From an uncultured Psychroserpens sp. (lineage in GTDB: Bacteria; Bacteroidota; Bacteroidia; Flavobacteriales; Flavobacteriaceae), in the NCBI GenBank assembly GCA_947489585.1, contig CANLEE010000013.1, positions 62,001-126,000 on the forward strand: 64,000 bases of DNA, given 5' to 3'. Under the pieces are notes generated by a model, which did not search any database, was not told the DNA's origin, and worked only from the letters and a program-made list of their open reading frames with translations. Position numbers and translations under genes: made by a program. Below, piece after piece: positions 50,891 to 59,187 of this stretch (positions are counted from its first letter, which is position 1; every line of letters starts with the position of its first letter).

Positions 50891-51658
50891 CTACTGCTTT
50901 TTTTTATTTTTGTTAGAAGGTTTTGCTTCGTAATTTTTAGTCGAATCTTCTAGAAGTTGGCTCAGTTCTTTAAATTCTTCGCTAGTTAATTCGCGATATT
51001 CACCAACAGGAATATCTAATGAGATATTCATAATGCGAACTCGTTTTAGGGTTTGTACTTCGTAAGTTAAATACTCGCACATTCTACGAATTTGTCTATT
51101 TAAACCTTGGGTTAAGATAATACTAAATGTTTGTGAATCTAGTCGTTTTACGTCACATTTTTTTGTGGTTCTTTCTAGATCTTTCAGATAAATACCTCCA
51201 GACATACGCTTAATAAACGTTTGTGAAATAGGTTTATCAACTGTAACAATATATTCTTTTTCATGGTTATTGCTTGCTCTTAGAATTTTATTTACAATAT
51301 CACCATCGTCAGTTAAAAGGATTAAACCTTCACTGGGCTTATCTAATCTTCCGATGGGGAAAATACGTTTTGGGTAATCAATAAAATCGATGATATTATC
51401 TTTCTCAACACGTGTGTCAGTAGTGCAAACAATACCAACAGGTTTGTTAAAAGCAAGGTAAACAAATGTTTCTTTTGTATTTTTTATAAGCTTACCATCA
51501 ACATGAACGTCATCGTTTGGTGAAATTTTGGTTCCCATTTCAGGAATAACTCCGTTTATAGTAACACGTCCAGCCTCAATAAGTTTGTCGGCTTCACGAC
51601 GTGAGCAATAACCCACTTCGCTTAGGTATTTATTAATTCGTTTTAGATCATCAGACAT
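50891..51658 (-). CDS. rluF: 23S rRNA pseudouridine synthase RluF-like
   Basis: A 255-residue RNA-modifying enzyme. An N-terminal S4 domain (RINKYLSEVGYCSRREADKLIEAGRVTING, cited as GYCSRREADKLIEAGRV) is followed by the RsuA/RluB/E/F catalytic domain with the signature FPIGRLDKPSEGLILLTDDGD, where the Asp of GRLDKPSEGL is the nucleophile, and the end LTQGLNRQIRRMCEYL. RluF-type activity on 23S U2604 is inferred by similarity. The Lys/Asn-rich C-terminal tail is typical of flavobacterial members. Two -7 boxes sit just upstream. Confidence 0.88.
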   Translation of the reverse strand: MSDDLKRINKYLSEVGYCSRREADKLIEAGRVTINGVIPEMGTKISPNDDVHVDGKLIKNTKETFVYLAFNKPVGIVCTTDTRVEKDNIIDFIDYPKRIFPIGRLDKPSEGLILLTDDGDIVNKILRASNNHEKEYIVTVDKPISQTFIKRMSGGIYLKDLERTTKKCDVKRLDSQTFSIILTQGLNRQIRRMCEYLTYEVQTLKRVRIMNISLDIPVGEYRELTSEEFKELSQLLEDSTKNYEAKPSNKNKKKQ

Positions 51659-51662
51659 GCTT

Positions 51663-51678
51663 CAAAAGTACAAAACTA
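51663..51678 (-). promoter_or_regulatory. Two tandem -7 boxes before rluF
   Basis: On the minus strand TAGTTTTG (51678-51671) and TACTTTTG (51670-51663), both perfect TAnnTTTG. The nearer ends 4 bases before the ATG. They overlap the stop of the alpha/beta hydrolase gene. One or both would give a near-leaderless rluF message. Confidence 0.45.
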
Positions 51679-52503
51679 TGTGCTAATAAAATTGAGAACA
51701 TGATTGTGAATTTCCGCAGATTTTAATCCATGACCTAAACCCTTGGTAGTGATGAGTTTTGAGTTTTTATAGAATGACTCATAATCTTGAGCATCACTAT
51801 AAGGAATAATTTTATCCAATTTGTCATGAATAATAAGCCCTTCAACATCTATGTTTGTAGAAAGACGTGCTGCATTAAAATAATCTGGCTTTTTATTAAA
51901 GCGCTCATAGACCAAATCATTCATAACTGTTGCAATACGATGATTATAACTCATCATCTTGACATATCTATTAAAGACACCAACAAAGTTTGAAGGAGCA
52001 CCAAGAAAAACTAATTTATTAACCGATGCTAATTGATATTTTTCTTGAAAAAAGGCAGTTGCCATACCTCCAACCGAATGACCGATTATTACATTAACAT
52101 TAAATTTTTTGGCGACTACGTTTATACATTCAGAGTATAAAACGGCATTAAATAATTTTCCACTAGATCTACCATGAGCTGGAGCGTCAAGCGCTATGAC
52201 ATTATAATCTAAAGCTTTTAATTTCTCAATTAATGATTTCCATCTAAATGAGTTGCTTTCCCAACCATGAGCTAATAAAATAGTGTCCTTCTTTCCTAAC
52301 CATCTATAGGTCATAATGTTAATTCCCTCATATTCAACATCTTCAATGAAAGCTGTCATCAAGAAATCTTTTTCTAGTTCTTTTAATTTGATTCTTCGCG
52401 GACTAGAAAACAGCTTTAATGCCATTTTGCCTGCTGCTCTCGATGAAAATATACTAATAAAGTTGAAAATGCCACCAATTAATTTTGCTACAAACTGTTT
52501 CAT
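51676..52503 (-). CDS. Alpha/beta hydrolase
   Basis: A 275-residue serine hydrolase-fold protein. Visible are ILLAHGWESNSFRWKSLIEKL (oxyanion-hole region), DAPAHGRSSG, the nucleophile elbow VIIGHSVGGMATAFF with Ser in GHSVG, VEGLIIHDKLDKIIPY (acid Asp) and the catalytic His in TKGLGHGLK. The N-terminus (KLIGGIFNFISIFSSRAAGKMAL) is amphipathic and could hold it to the membrane. Substrate unknown. The start overlaps the cupin gene's stop by 1 base. Confidence 0.9.
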   Translation of the reverse strand: MKQFVAKLIGGIFNFISIFSSRAAGKMALKLFSSPRRIKLKELEKDFLMTAFIEDVEYEGINIMTYRWLGKKDTILLAHGWESNSFRWKSLIEKLKALDYNVIALDAPAHGRSSGKLFNAVLYSECINVVAKKFNVNVIIGHSVGGMATAFFQEKYQLASVNKLVFLGAPSNFVGVFNRYVKMMSYNHRIATVMNDLVYERFNKKPDYFNAARLSTNIDVEGLIIHDKLDKIIPYSDAQDYESFYKNSKLITTKGLGHGLKSAEIHNHVLNFIST

Positions 52504-52865
52504 TAATCCTCTCTATTTACTAAGTCAATAGAAAAAGCGGGCGTACAGATAGCTAAATATTCGCAAGCTATAGTAAAAGGATTTGAGTATTGCACACGTG
52601 TGTGTTTATCGATCTTTATGGATTGACCTGCTTTCAAAACAATAGTTTCTCCTTCGATGATAAATTGCTTTTTACCAGAAATGATATAAGTGTATTCGTC
52701 AAATTCTGGGGTTTGAAAAGGTTCGCTCCAACCAGCAGGAGCAATCATATGTGCGATGCTTATTTTAGGATTTTTATCGGTTGCATTGCCAAAATGCTCT
52801 TCGATGAGCTTTCCGTCGGTAGTAGGAACAACAAATGGGGAATCTTGAATCTTATATTTTTTCAT
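52503..52865 (-). CDS. Cupin-domain protein
   Basis: A 120-residue single-domain cupin. Motif 1 is seen around FDEYTYIISGKKQFIIEGE and motif 2 around LKAGQSIKIDKHTRVQYSN (cited by KAGQSIKIDKHTRV). The His/Glu metal ligands are partly replaced (EYTYII instead of HxHxE), so metal binding is uncertain. The fold may bind a small molecule. It is translationally coupled to the alpha/beta hydrolase downstream. Confidence 0.8.
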   Translation of the reverse strand: MKKYKIQDSPFVVPTTDGKLIEEHFGNATDKNPKISIAHMIAPAGWSEPFQTPEFDEYTYIISGKKQFIIEGETIVLKAGQSIKIDKHTRVQYSNPFTIACEYLAICTPAFSIDLVNRED

Positions 52866-52953
52866 GTATTAATTATTGTCTGCTCCCTAAATTATTATCT
52901 ATATTATTTACATATTATGCAACATAGCTTATGTGAAGTTGCTTCATTTGATT

Positions 52954-53520
52954 TTACCAATGGATTATAAAATATTTAATTTTTGCATTGTCAGGAATCT
53001 GAATGGCTTCTATAGTTAAAGTCATGTCAAACCTCAAATTTGCTGGTAACTCTTTCTTGTCAATAGTAAATGATGCGTTTATTTCATTAACAGAAACGAC
53101 TATTGAATTGATAAGATTATTGATACTAGAAATTTTATAATTGTCATTAATATCTTTAAACGTGCTTATCGTAGAAATATTTTTATCAGTTTTATAAGTT
53201 TCGCTTATAACATGAATACTTTTTACAGTAGCAGTAGAATCTAAAGTTTGACTAGGTGTCAAACTTAATAGTTTAGCTCCTTCAGAAGAATAAATATATA
53301 TATCGTTGTTTTCACCAATAAATTCATCGCCTTTGATAGATGTGACGATAGAATCATTAGGAAATGCAAGTTTCAAATCCTTAACCTGTGTTGTATCTGT
53401 TAGTAAGCCAATTTGCTGTTTACTAATTAGAAAAGGATTTTGTTTTTTTTCCGAAGTACAACTTACAACTACTAGAGTTATGATTGCTAAAAGGGATAAT
53501 TTTTTAAGAGGTGTATTCAC
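52954..53520 (-). CDS. Lipoprotein of unknown function
   Basis: A 188-residue lipoprotein with lipobox VVSC (Cys at residue 21, followed by TSEKK, an acidic/Ser-rich start). The mature part is beta-rich with repeated short Ile/Ser/Thr strands (DNDIYIYSSEGAKLLSLTPSQ style, cited by DIYIYSSEGAKLLSL). It ends in an unusual C-terminus IKYFIIHW. I recognise no family. It lies 39 bases downstream of the HerA-like gene on the same strand. Confidence 0.55.
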   Translation of the reverse strand: MNTPLKKLSLLAIITLVVVSCTSEKKQNPFLISKQQIGLLTDTTQVKDLKLAFPNDSIVTSIKGDEFIGENNDIYIYSSEGAKLLSLTPSQTLDSTATVKSIHVISETYKTDKNISTISTFKDINDNYKISSINNLINSIVVSVNEINASFTIDKKELPANLRFDMTLTIEAIQIPDNAKIKYFIIHW

Positions 53521-53559
53521 AAAAAATGTATTAAAAATGGATGTGTTATTAAGTGTTTG

Positions 53560-55098
53560 TTATTTAAGCATTTTAGTTAAGATACCAAGAACGCTTCTAA
53601 TCACAGTCGGACTTGTCAAAACTTTAACAATGGGGTTTTGTCGTGTACTTCTACTTCTAGAACGAGATGCTCGTTGTTTGCTTTCGGCTTTTTCAAGCGC
53701 TTCTTTTTCTTTACGCGCTTTTTCTTTGGCTTCTTCGGCTTCAGCAACCTCAATCTTTTTGTTGAGCATTTCGTAAGCACTTTCTCGGTCTATTTCTTCG
53801 TTATATTTTCTTGCTAGCTTAGATTTTCCAAGTAAGCTACCGAGTTCTGTTTCAGTTAATACATCCATTCTGCTCATAGGCGCACGCATCATCGTTGCTG
53901 CTAAAGGCGTTGGTTTTCCTTTTTCGTTTAATGCCGAAACCAAAGCTTCGCCAATCCCTAGAGATGTTAACACATCTGCAGTATCATAGTAGGCAGTATC
54001 AGGATAGTTTTGAGCTGTTAATTTAATAGCTTTTCTGTCTTTTGCTGTAAATGCTCTCAGTGCATGTTGCACTTTTAAACCTAATTGGCCTAAAACAGCT
54101 TCAGGAACATCGGTAGGATTTTGAGTTACAAAATAAAGCCCAACACCTTTACTACGTATTAGCTTAACAATGCTTTCAATTTGGCTCAATAAGGCTTTTG
54201 AAGCTTCATTGAAAATTAAATGTGCTTCGTCAATAAACATAATCAATTCAGGTCGACCACTATCACCTTGTTCAGGAAATGTAGAGTATATTTCAGCTAA
54301 GAGACTTAGCATAAATGTTGAAAATAATTTTGGTCGATCCTGTATATCGGTTAGTCGAATGATATTAATATAACCTCTACCGTCATTATCTACACGCAAT
54401 AAATCATCAACTTCAAATGAAGTTTCTCCAAAAAACAATTCACCACCTTGTTGTTCTATTTCAACTACTTTTCTAAGAATTGCTCCAGTTGATGCTGTTG
54501 AAATTCTTCCATAAGCTTCGGTAAATTCTTTTTTGCCCTCTTGTGTAGCGTATTGTAATATTTTTTTAAAATCTTTTAAATCCAACAATGGCAATTTGTT
54601 GTCGTCACAATATTTAAAGATAACTGCAACTACACCAGATTGTGCTTCAGATAAATCTAAAATACGAGACAAAAGAACGGGTCCAAACTCACTAACTGTT
54701 GCGCGAAGTCTTACACCATCTTGTTCAGATAAGGTCATGATTTCAACAGGAAATGATTTAGCATCAAAAGGCAAGCCTATTTTTTCATGACGTTCATCAA
54801 TTTTTGGGTGACCAGGACTAGGTTGCGCTAATCCACTTAAATCTCCTTTGATGTCCATTAATAATACAGGAACACCTTTTTCACTTAAATTTTCAGCTAA
54901 AACCTGAAGTGTTTTTGTTTTACCTGTTCCAGTCGCACCAGCAATTAACCCATGTCTGTTCATGGTTTTGAGCGGTACATTCACAAAGGCATTTGCTAAA
55001 GTGTCACCATCTAACATGGCTGAGCCAAGCGTAATATAGTCGCCTTTGTTAGTATTTCCATCTGTGATTTCTTTTAAAAAATCGTCCGTTCTGCTCAT
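53560..55098 (-). CDS. HerA-like ATPase (DUF853)
   Basis: A 512-residue P-loop ATPase of the HerA/DUF853 type. Walker A is GATGTGKT (residues 54-61); Walker B-like LIMFIDEAHLIF lies near residue 285; the arginine/sensor region GLYFVTQNPTDVPEAVLGQLG follows. A long Glu/Lys/Ala coiled coil (AEAEEAKEKARKEKEALEKAESK, cited as AEEAKEKARKEKEALEKA) and a basic tail RASRSRSRSTRQNP end it. HerA family members move DNA or protein; role here unknown. It heads a unit with the lipoprotein gene. Confidence 0.9.
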   Translation of the reverse strand: MSRTDDFLKEITDGNTNKGDYITLGSAMLDGDTLANAFVNVPLKTMNRHGLIAGATGTGKTKTLQVLAENLSEKGVPVLLMDIKGDLSGLAQPSPGHPKIDERHEKIGLPFDAKSFPVEIMTLSEQDGVRLRATVSEFGPVLLSRILDLSEAQSGVVAVIFKYCDDNKLPLLDLKDFKKILQYATQEGKKEFTEAYGRISTASTGAILRKVVEIEQQGGELFFGETSFEVDDLLRVDNDGRGYINIIRLTDIQDRPKLFSTFMLSLLAEIYSTFPEQGDSGRPELIMFIDEAHLIFNEASKALLSQIESIVKLIRSKGVGLYFVTQNPTDVPEAVLGQLGLKVQHALRAFTAKDRKAIKLTAQNYPDTAYYDTADVLTSLGIGEALVSALNEKGKPTPLAATMMRAPMSRMDVLTETELGSLLGKSKLARKYNEEIDRESAYEMLNKKIEVAEAEEAKEKARKEKEALEKAESKQRASRSRSRSTRQNPIVKVLTSPTVIRSVLGILTKMLK

Positions 55099-55154
55099 AT
55101 TTCAAAATTTGCATAAAAATAGTGTAATTTTAGTCAAGTTTAAAATCAACTAAA

Positions 55155-55601
55155 ATGAAAAATGCATCTCTCATTATAATTGTTTTATTTCTCTTCGGAA
55201 TCTATTCGTGTCAGCAAAACAATAAAACCATTACTTTTCATGAATCACACGAGCCCAAAAAAGCACAAGCGCCTTTTAGTGATGCGGTAGAAGCCAACGG
55301 GTTTCTATTTCTTGCTGGGCAAGTAGGAATGGATCATTCAACACGAACTTTAGTGGAAGGCGGTATAGAAAATGAAACGAAACAATGTCTAGAAAATATC
55401 AAAGCGGTTTTGACACATCACGAATTGTCATTAGATCACGTTGTAAAATGTACAGTGATTCTCAAAGATATAAATGACTTTGCAGCTTTCAATGAGGTAT
55501 ATAAAACCTATTTTCCAAATAAACCCGCACGAACAACTTTTGCTGCTTCTGGTTTAGCTGTTGGTGCTAGTATTGAAATTGATGTCATTGCAGTTAAATG
55601 A
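55155..55601 (+). CDS. RidA-family protein with lipoprotein signal
   Basis: A 148-residue protein: a lipoprotein signal (lipobox YSC, Cys at residue 19) followed by a RidA/YjgF/UK114 domain. RidA marks are APFSDAVEANGFLFLAGQVGMD, ENIKAVLTHHELSLDHVVKCTVILKD (core ENIKAVLTHHELSLDHVVK), PARTTFAASGLAVGASIEID with the conserved Arg. Cytoplasmic RidA clears enamine/imine intermediates; here the predicted export to the membrane/periplasm is unusual. It follows and diverges from the HerA gene. Confidence 0.8.
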   Translation: MKNASLIIIVLFLFGIYSCQQNNKTITFHESHEPKKAQAPFSDAVEANGFLFLAGQVGMDHSTRTLVEGGIENETKQCLENIKAVLTHHELSLDHVVKCTVILKDINDFAAFNEVYKTYFPNKPARTTFAASGLAVGASIEIDVIAVK

Positions 55602-55605
55602 AAAC

Positions 55606-55639
55606 TTGCACATAACTTCTAACTTTTAAATTATATTTG
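55606..55639 (+). promoter_or_regulatory. Full promoter of queE, near-leaderless
   Basis: TTG (55606-55608), 23-base spacer, TATATTTG (55632-55639), a complete -33/-7 set of the Bacteroidota type. The queE ATG is at 55646, 6 bases after the box, so the transcript should start at or near the start codon. The -33 lies just after the RidA gene's stop (55601). Confidence 0.6.
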
Positions 55640-55645
55640 CAGGCT

Positions 55646-56278
55646 ATGACGAGAAGAGAACGACAAGAACTTATAGATAAGGGATTATTATTACCCTTAA
55701 TGGAAGAATTCTATACCATTCAAGGAGAAGGGTATTATAAAGGAACTGCTGCATATTTTGTAAGAATAGGCGGTTGTGATGTTGGATGCCATTGGTGTGA
55801 TGTGAAAGAAAGCTGGTTAGCAGAATTACATCCACCTACAGAAACAGAAAAAATTGTTGAAAATGCTGTGAAATACAGTAACACAATTGTAGTTACTGGA
55901 GGCGAACCGCTCACTTGGGATATGGGACCATTAACTGAGCAGTTAAAAGCTAAAGGTGTTCAAACCCATATTGAAACCTCTGGAGCTTATCCATTATCTG
56001 GTACTTGGGATTGGATTTGTTTATCGCCTAAGAAAATGAAATTACCAACAGATGAGGTCTATGCTGAGGCACATGAATTAAAGTGTATTATTTATAATAA
56101 AGACGATTTCCGTTTTGCTGAAGAACAAGCGGCAAAGGTCAATAAGGATTGTATTTTATATCTGCAGCCTGAGTGGAGCAAACGCGATAAAGTGATACCA
56201 CAAATTGTAGATTATGTGATGGAAAACCCAAAATGGAAGGTGTCGTTACAAACCCATAAGTATTTGAACATCCCATAA
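55646..56278 (+). CDS. queE: 7-carboxy-7-deazaguanine synthase
   Basis: Radical SAM enzyme making 7-carboxy-7-deazaguanine from 6-carboxytetrahydropterin in queuosine precursor synthesis. The 210-residue protein begins MTRRERQELIDKG; an upstream in-frame TTG would add 3 residues but the promoter sits there. The cluster-binding CxxxCxxC is in GGCDVGCHWCDVKESW, with EEFYTIQGEGYYKGTAAYF before it and VVTGGEPLTWDMGP after. Length fits the small QueE type. The rest of the queuosine pathway is not in the window. Confidence 0.95.
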   Translation: MTRRERQELIDKGLLLPLMEEFYTIQGEGYYKGTAAYFVRIGGCDVGCHWCDVKESWLAELHPPTETEKIVENAVKYSNTIVVTGGEPLTWDMGPLTEQLKAKGVQTHIETSGAYPLSGTWDWICLSPKKMKLPTDEVYAEAHELKCIIYNKDDFRFAEEQAAKVNKDCILYLQPEWSKRDKVIPQIVDYVMENPKWKVSLQTHKYLNIP

Positions 56279-56295
56279 ACTAATGCTAGTTTTAA

Positions 56296-56556
56296 ATGCT
56301 ATTATGCCTAAAAAAAAAGAAACCACTTGTACTTAGTTTTAAAGAATTAGAAAATAAAGTAACTAAGGAGTTACTAGCCTATTTAAAGCGTTTGCATCAA
56401 TGTGAAGCATCATTTGAATTAAGTGATTTAATTGAAAATATTGACCTATCAAATCCTGAAACAATTTACTTCAAGCAAACCGAAAAATGGAAAACAGCGT
56501 ATAGCGATGTTAAGTCTATTTTAAAGGCAAGAGAACATTTAGATAAAAAGAAATAA
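56296..56556 (+). CDS. Small charged protein of unknown function with A9 tract near start
   Basis: An 86-residue Lys/Glu-rich protein (residues about 15-86 are mostly helical; FKELENKVTKELLAYLKRL). I do not recognise it. A second start, ATG at 56304, followed by CCT and a run of 9 A (56310-56318), is out of frame by one base: with 8 A it would give MPKKKKPLVLSFKEL, a more natural N-terminus than the MLLCLKKKK of the present frame. So sequencing error, slippage or a phase switch is possible. It follows queE by 17 bases and ends at a terminator. Confidence 0.6.
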   Translation: MLLCLKKKKPLVLSFKELENKVTKELLAYLKRLHQCEASFELSDLIENIDLSNPETIYFKQTEKWKTAYSDVKSILKAREHLDKKK

Positions 56557-56586
56557 AAAAAGCGCTGAATTTCAGCGCTTTTTTTA
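56554..56586. terminator. Bidirectional terminator between the small ORF and DUF2911 gene
   Basis: AAAAAAAGCGCTG (56555-56567) pairs with CAGCGCTTTTTTT (56573-56585), loop AATTT. It lies between convergent genes and has A and T runs on both sides, so it can serve both. Confidence 0.92.
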
Positions 56587-56601
56587 GTGTTATTATTCAA
56601 T

Positions 56602-57147
56602 TTATTTCGTAAACGGAACAGCGACTCTTGCATTTCCCCAACCTAAATGCATATCTACACCGCTATCTGATTTTTCAAAAGCAATTGAAAAAGCTTCTAA
56701 AGATTCTTTAGCTTCACGCATAGGTACTTTTAATCTTGCAACGTCATTTTTTTCATTGTAAAAATAACTTCCCCAAACATTAAGATCTTTGCTAATGATT
56801 GCAGTCCATTCTTTTGCTCCAGGAATTACATAAAATGTATAAGTTCCAGGCTGAATTTTAGTGTCACCTAAAGCCATAGTTGTGTAAAGTGTTAATTCTG
56901 CAGCTTCATTTGCCCCAGTTCTCCATACCTCTCCGTTTGGTGCTAGTTTTTCTAGCGAACGATCTTTTAATTGAGGTCTACTATATACAATTTTTATGAG
57001 TTTATTTGAGTCTTTGTAGCTCGTAGGAAACGATGCGGCATCCATCGGACTCTTATCCATCTTAGAGAATTCTTGAGCATTCATATTTACTGAAATAAGC
57101 ATAACAAATGCCATAGCAATGGTTGAAATAATTGATTTTGTTTTCAT
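56602..57147 (-). CDS. DUF2911 family secreted protein
   Basis: A 181-residue exported protein (signal peptide about MKTKSIISTIAMAFVMLIS...NMNAQ, cleaved after residue 24). The mature part has the DUF2911 marks SPMDAASFPTSY, IVYSRPQLKDRSLEKLAPNGEVWRTGANEA (cited by VYSRPQLKDR and GEVWRTGANEA) and LQPGTYTFYVIPG-like IQPGTYTFYVIPG. The family occurs widely in Bacteroidota with unknown role. It is followed by the bidirectional terminator. Its own promoter is not clear in the 270-base gap shared with asnB. Confidence 0.9.
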   Translation of the reverse strand: MKTKSIISTIAMAFVMLISVNMNAQEFSKMDKSPMDAASFPTSYKDSNKLIKIVYSRPQLKDRSLEKLAPNGEVWRTGANEAAELTLYTTMALGDTKIQPGTYTFYVIPGAKEWTAIISKDLNVWGSYFYNEKNDVARLKVPMREAKESLEAFSIAFEKSDSGVDMHLGWGNARVAVPFTK

Positions 57148-57417
57148 AATGTGTTTTTAGTTTTTGTGAATTTGATAAAGATAAAACCCTATGGTCTTAA
57201 TATTATATTAAATGTCGAGAAGTGATGTTAAAGTTTACAGTTTCTGAAGAAAAAAGAATAAATCTTTTGATTTTGTTTCAATAACATATGAAAATTGTAT
57301 TAAATGTTTAAAATTGTAATCAATATTTGATTTTATGTTTTATAATTATAACGTTATTAGCATATTTGCTTTATCAATTTGAATGAAAAAGAAAAGTATT
57401 ATATAAAGATTTAAGTT
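57148..57417. other. 270-base divergent intergenic region before asnB
   Basis: AT-rich sequence with near-consensus -7 elements such as CATATTTG (start around 57361, one mismatch) and AATATTTG. No gene or perfect promoter seen. It separates the divergent DUF2911 and asnB genes. Confidence 0.3.
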
Positions 57418-59091
57418 ATGTGCGGAATAGTATGTGCGTTTGATATAAAACAAAAGACAGGTGATTTAAGACCTCAAGTCTTAGAAATGGCAAAAACGAT
57501 TCGTCATCGAGGACCAGATTGGAGTGGGATTTATAGCGATGATAAAGTTATTATGGCGCATGAGCGTTTAGCTATTGTTGATCCAGCTTCAGGAAAGCAA
57601 CCTTTATTTAGTCCAGACAAGAAATTAATATTAGCTGCAAATGGTGAAATTTATAACCATAGAACATTGCGAAAGCAATTTGAAGGCAGATATGAATTTC
57701 AAACCGAAAGTGATTGCGAAGTTATTTTAGCATTATACAAGGAAAAGGGTGTTGATTTTGTTGATGATATGAATGGTATTTTTGGATTCGCTATTTACGA
57801 TACTGAAAAGGATGAATATTTTATTGCTCGCGATCATATGGGAATTATTCCTTTATATATTGGTTGGGATAAAAACGGAACCTTTTTTGTCGCTTCAGAG
57901 TTGAAGGCTTTAGAAGGGATTTGTACTAAAATAGAACTGTTTCCTCCAGGACATTATATGTCTAGTAAGGATGGAGAATTTGTGAAATGGTACAAGCGCG
58001 ATTGGACAGAATATGATGCTGTAAAAGATAACGAGACGAGCATTGCAGAAGTAAAACAGGCTTTAGAAGATGCTGTCCATAGACAGCTAATGAGTGATGT
58101 GCCTTATGGTGTATTATTATCTGGAGGTTTGGATTCTTCGGTAACGTCTGCTATCGCAAAGAAATACGCGCAAAAGAGGATAGAGTCTGATGATACTGTT
58201 GATGCTTGGTGGCCACAATTGCATTCGTTTTCTGTTGGTTTAGAAGGCTCTCCAGATCTGGCTGCAGCTAAAAAGGTAGCTGACCATATTGGAACAGTTC
58301 ACCACGAAATAAAATTCACCATACAAGAAGGCTTAGACGCGATTAAAGATGTCATATATAATATCGAAACGTATGATATTACTACCATACGTTCATCCAC
58401 ACCAATGTATTTAATGGCGAGAGTTATTAAATCTATGGGTATAAAAATGGTATTGTCTGGTGAAGGTGCAGATGAGATTTTTGGAGGCTATTTATACTTT
58501 CATAAAGCACCAAATGCAGAAGAATTTCACGAAGAAACAGTGCGTAAATTAGATAAACTGCACATGTACGATTGCTTGCGAGCTAATAAAAGTTTAGCTG
58601 CTTGGGGAATTGAAGGTCGTGTGCCATTTTTGGATAAGGAATTTATGGATGTAGCGATGCGAATTAACCCAAAAGATAAAATGATTAATGGCGAGCGCAT
58701 GGAAAAATGGGTAATTCGTAAAGCATTTGAAGATATGATACCAGAAAGCGTAGCATGGAGGCAAAAAGAACAGTTTAGTGATGGTGTTGGTTATAGTTGG
58801 ATTGATACTTTAAAAGAACTTGTAGAGAAAGAAGTTACTGATGAACAAATGGCCAATGCTAAATTCCGTTATCCGATTCAGACGCCAATAAACAAAGAAG
58901 AATATTACTACAGAACGATTTTTGAAGGTCATTTTCCAAGCGATGCGGCTGCTTTGAGTGTGCCACAAGAACCAAGTGTAGCCTGTAGTACCAAAATAGC
59001 TTTAGAGTGGGATGAAGCATTTAAGAACATGAATGATCCTTCTGGTAGAGCAATTGCAAATGTTCATGATGAGGCTTATGTTAAAGTTTAA
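57418..59091 (+). CDS. asnB: Asparagine synthetase B (glutamine-hydrolysing)
   Basis: ATP-dependent conversion of aspartate to asparagine with glutamine as nitrogen donor. The 557-residue protein begins MCGIVCAF: Cys2 becomes the N-terminal nucleophile of the glutaminase domain after Met removal. The glutaminase has RHRGPDWSG and LILAANGEIYNH. The synthetase domain has the PPi loop VLLSGGLDSSVTSAIA and the later MVLSGEGADEIFGGYLYF. Length and motifs match AsnB-type enzymes. A perfect terminator lies 25 bases after the stop. Confidence 0.98.
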   Translation: MCGIVCAFDIKQKTGDLRPQVLEMAKTIRHRGPDWSGIYSDDKVIMAHERLAIVDPASGKQPLFSPDKKLILAANGEIYNHRTLRKQFEGRYEFQTESDCEVILALYKEKGVDFVDDMNGIFGFAIYDTEKDEYFIARDHMGIIPLYIGWDKNGTFFVASELKALEGICTKIELFPPGHYMSSKDGEFVKWYKRDWTEYDAVKDNETSIAEVKQALEDAVHRQLMSDVPYGVLLSGGLDSSVTSAIAKKYAQKRIESDDTVDAWWPQLHSFSVGLEGSPDLAAAKKVADHIGTVHHEIKFTIQEGLDAIKDVIYNIETYDITTIRSSTPMYLMARVIKSMGIKMVLSGEGADEIFGGYLYFHKAPNAEEFHEETVRKLDKLHMYDCLRANKSLAAWGIEGRVPFLDKEFMDVAMRINPKDKMINGERMEKWVIRKAFEDMIPESVAWRQKEQFSDGVGYSWIDTLKELVEKEVTDEQMANAKFRYPIQTPINKEEYYYRTIFEGHFPSDAAALSVPQEPSVACSTKIALEWDEAFKNMNDPSGRAIANVHDEAYVKV

Positions 59092-59116
59092 GAGAAATTA
59101 GTATTATGAACAGTAG

Positions 59117-59147
59117 AAAAGACCAATCATTTGATTGGTCTTTTTTT
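59117..59147 (+). terminator. Intrinsic terminator after asnB
   Basis: AAAAGACCAATC (59117-59128) pairs with GATTGGTCTTTT (59133-59144), a 12-base-pair stem with loop ATTT, followed by T's. Confidence 0.92.
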
Positions 59148-59187
59148 GTTTAAAGATAAAACCTATATTTAAAGTAAATAGAATGCA

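Noticed and set aside
53306..53776. 156-codon plus-strand frame across the lipoprotein and HerA-like 3' ends
   Set aside because: It covers parts of two convincing minus-strand genes and their gap; no coherent protein pattern.
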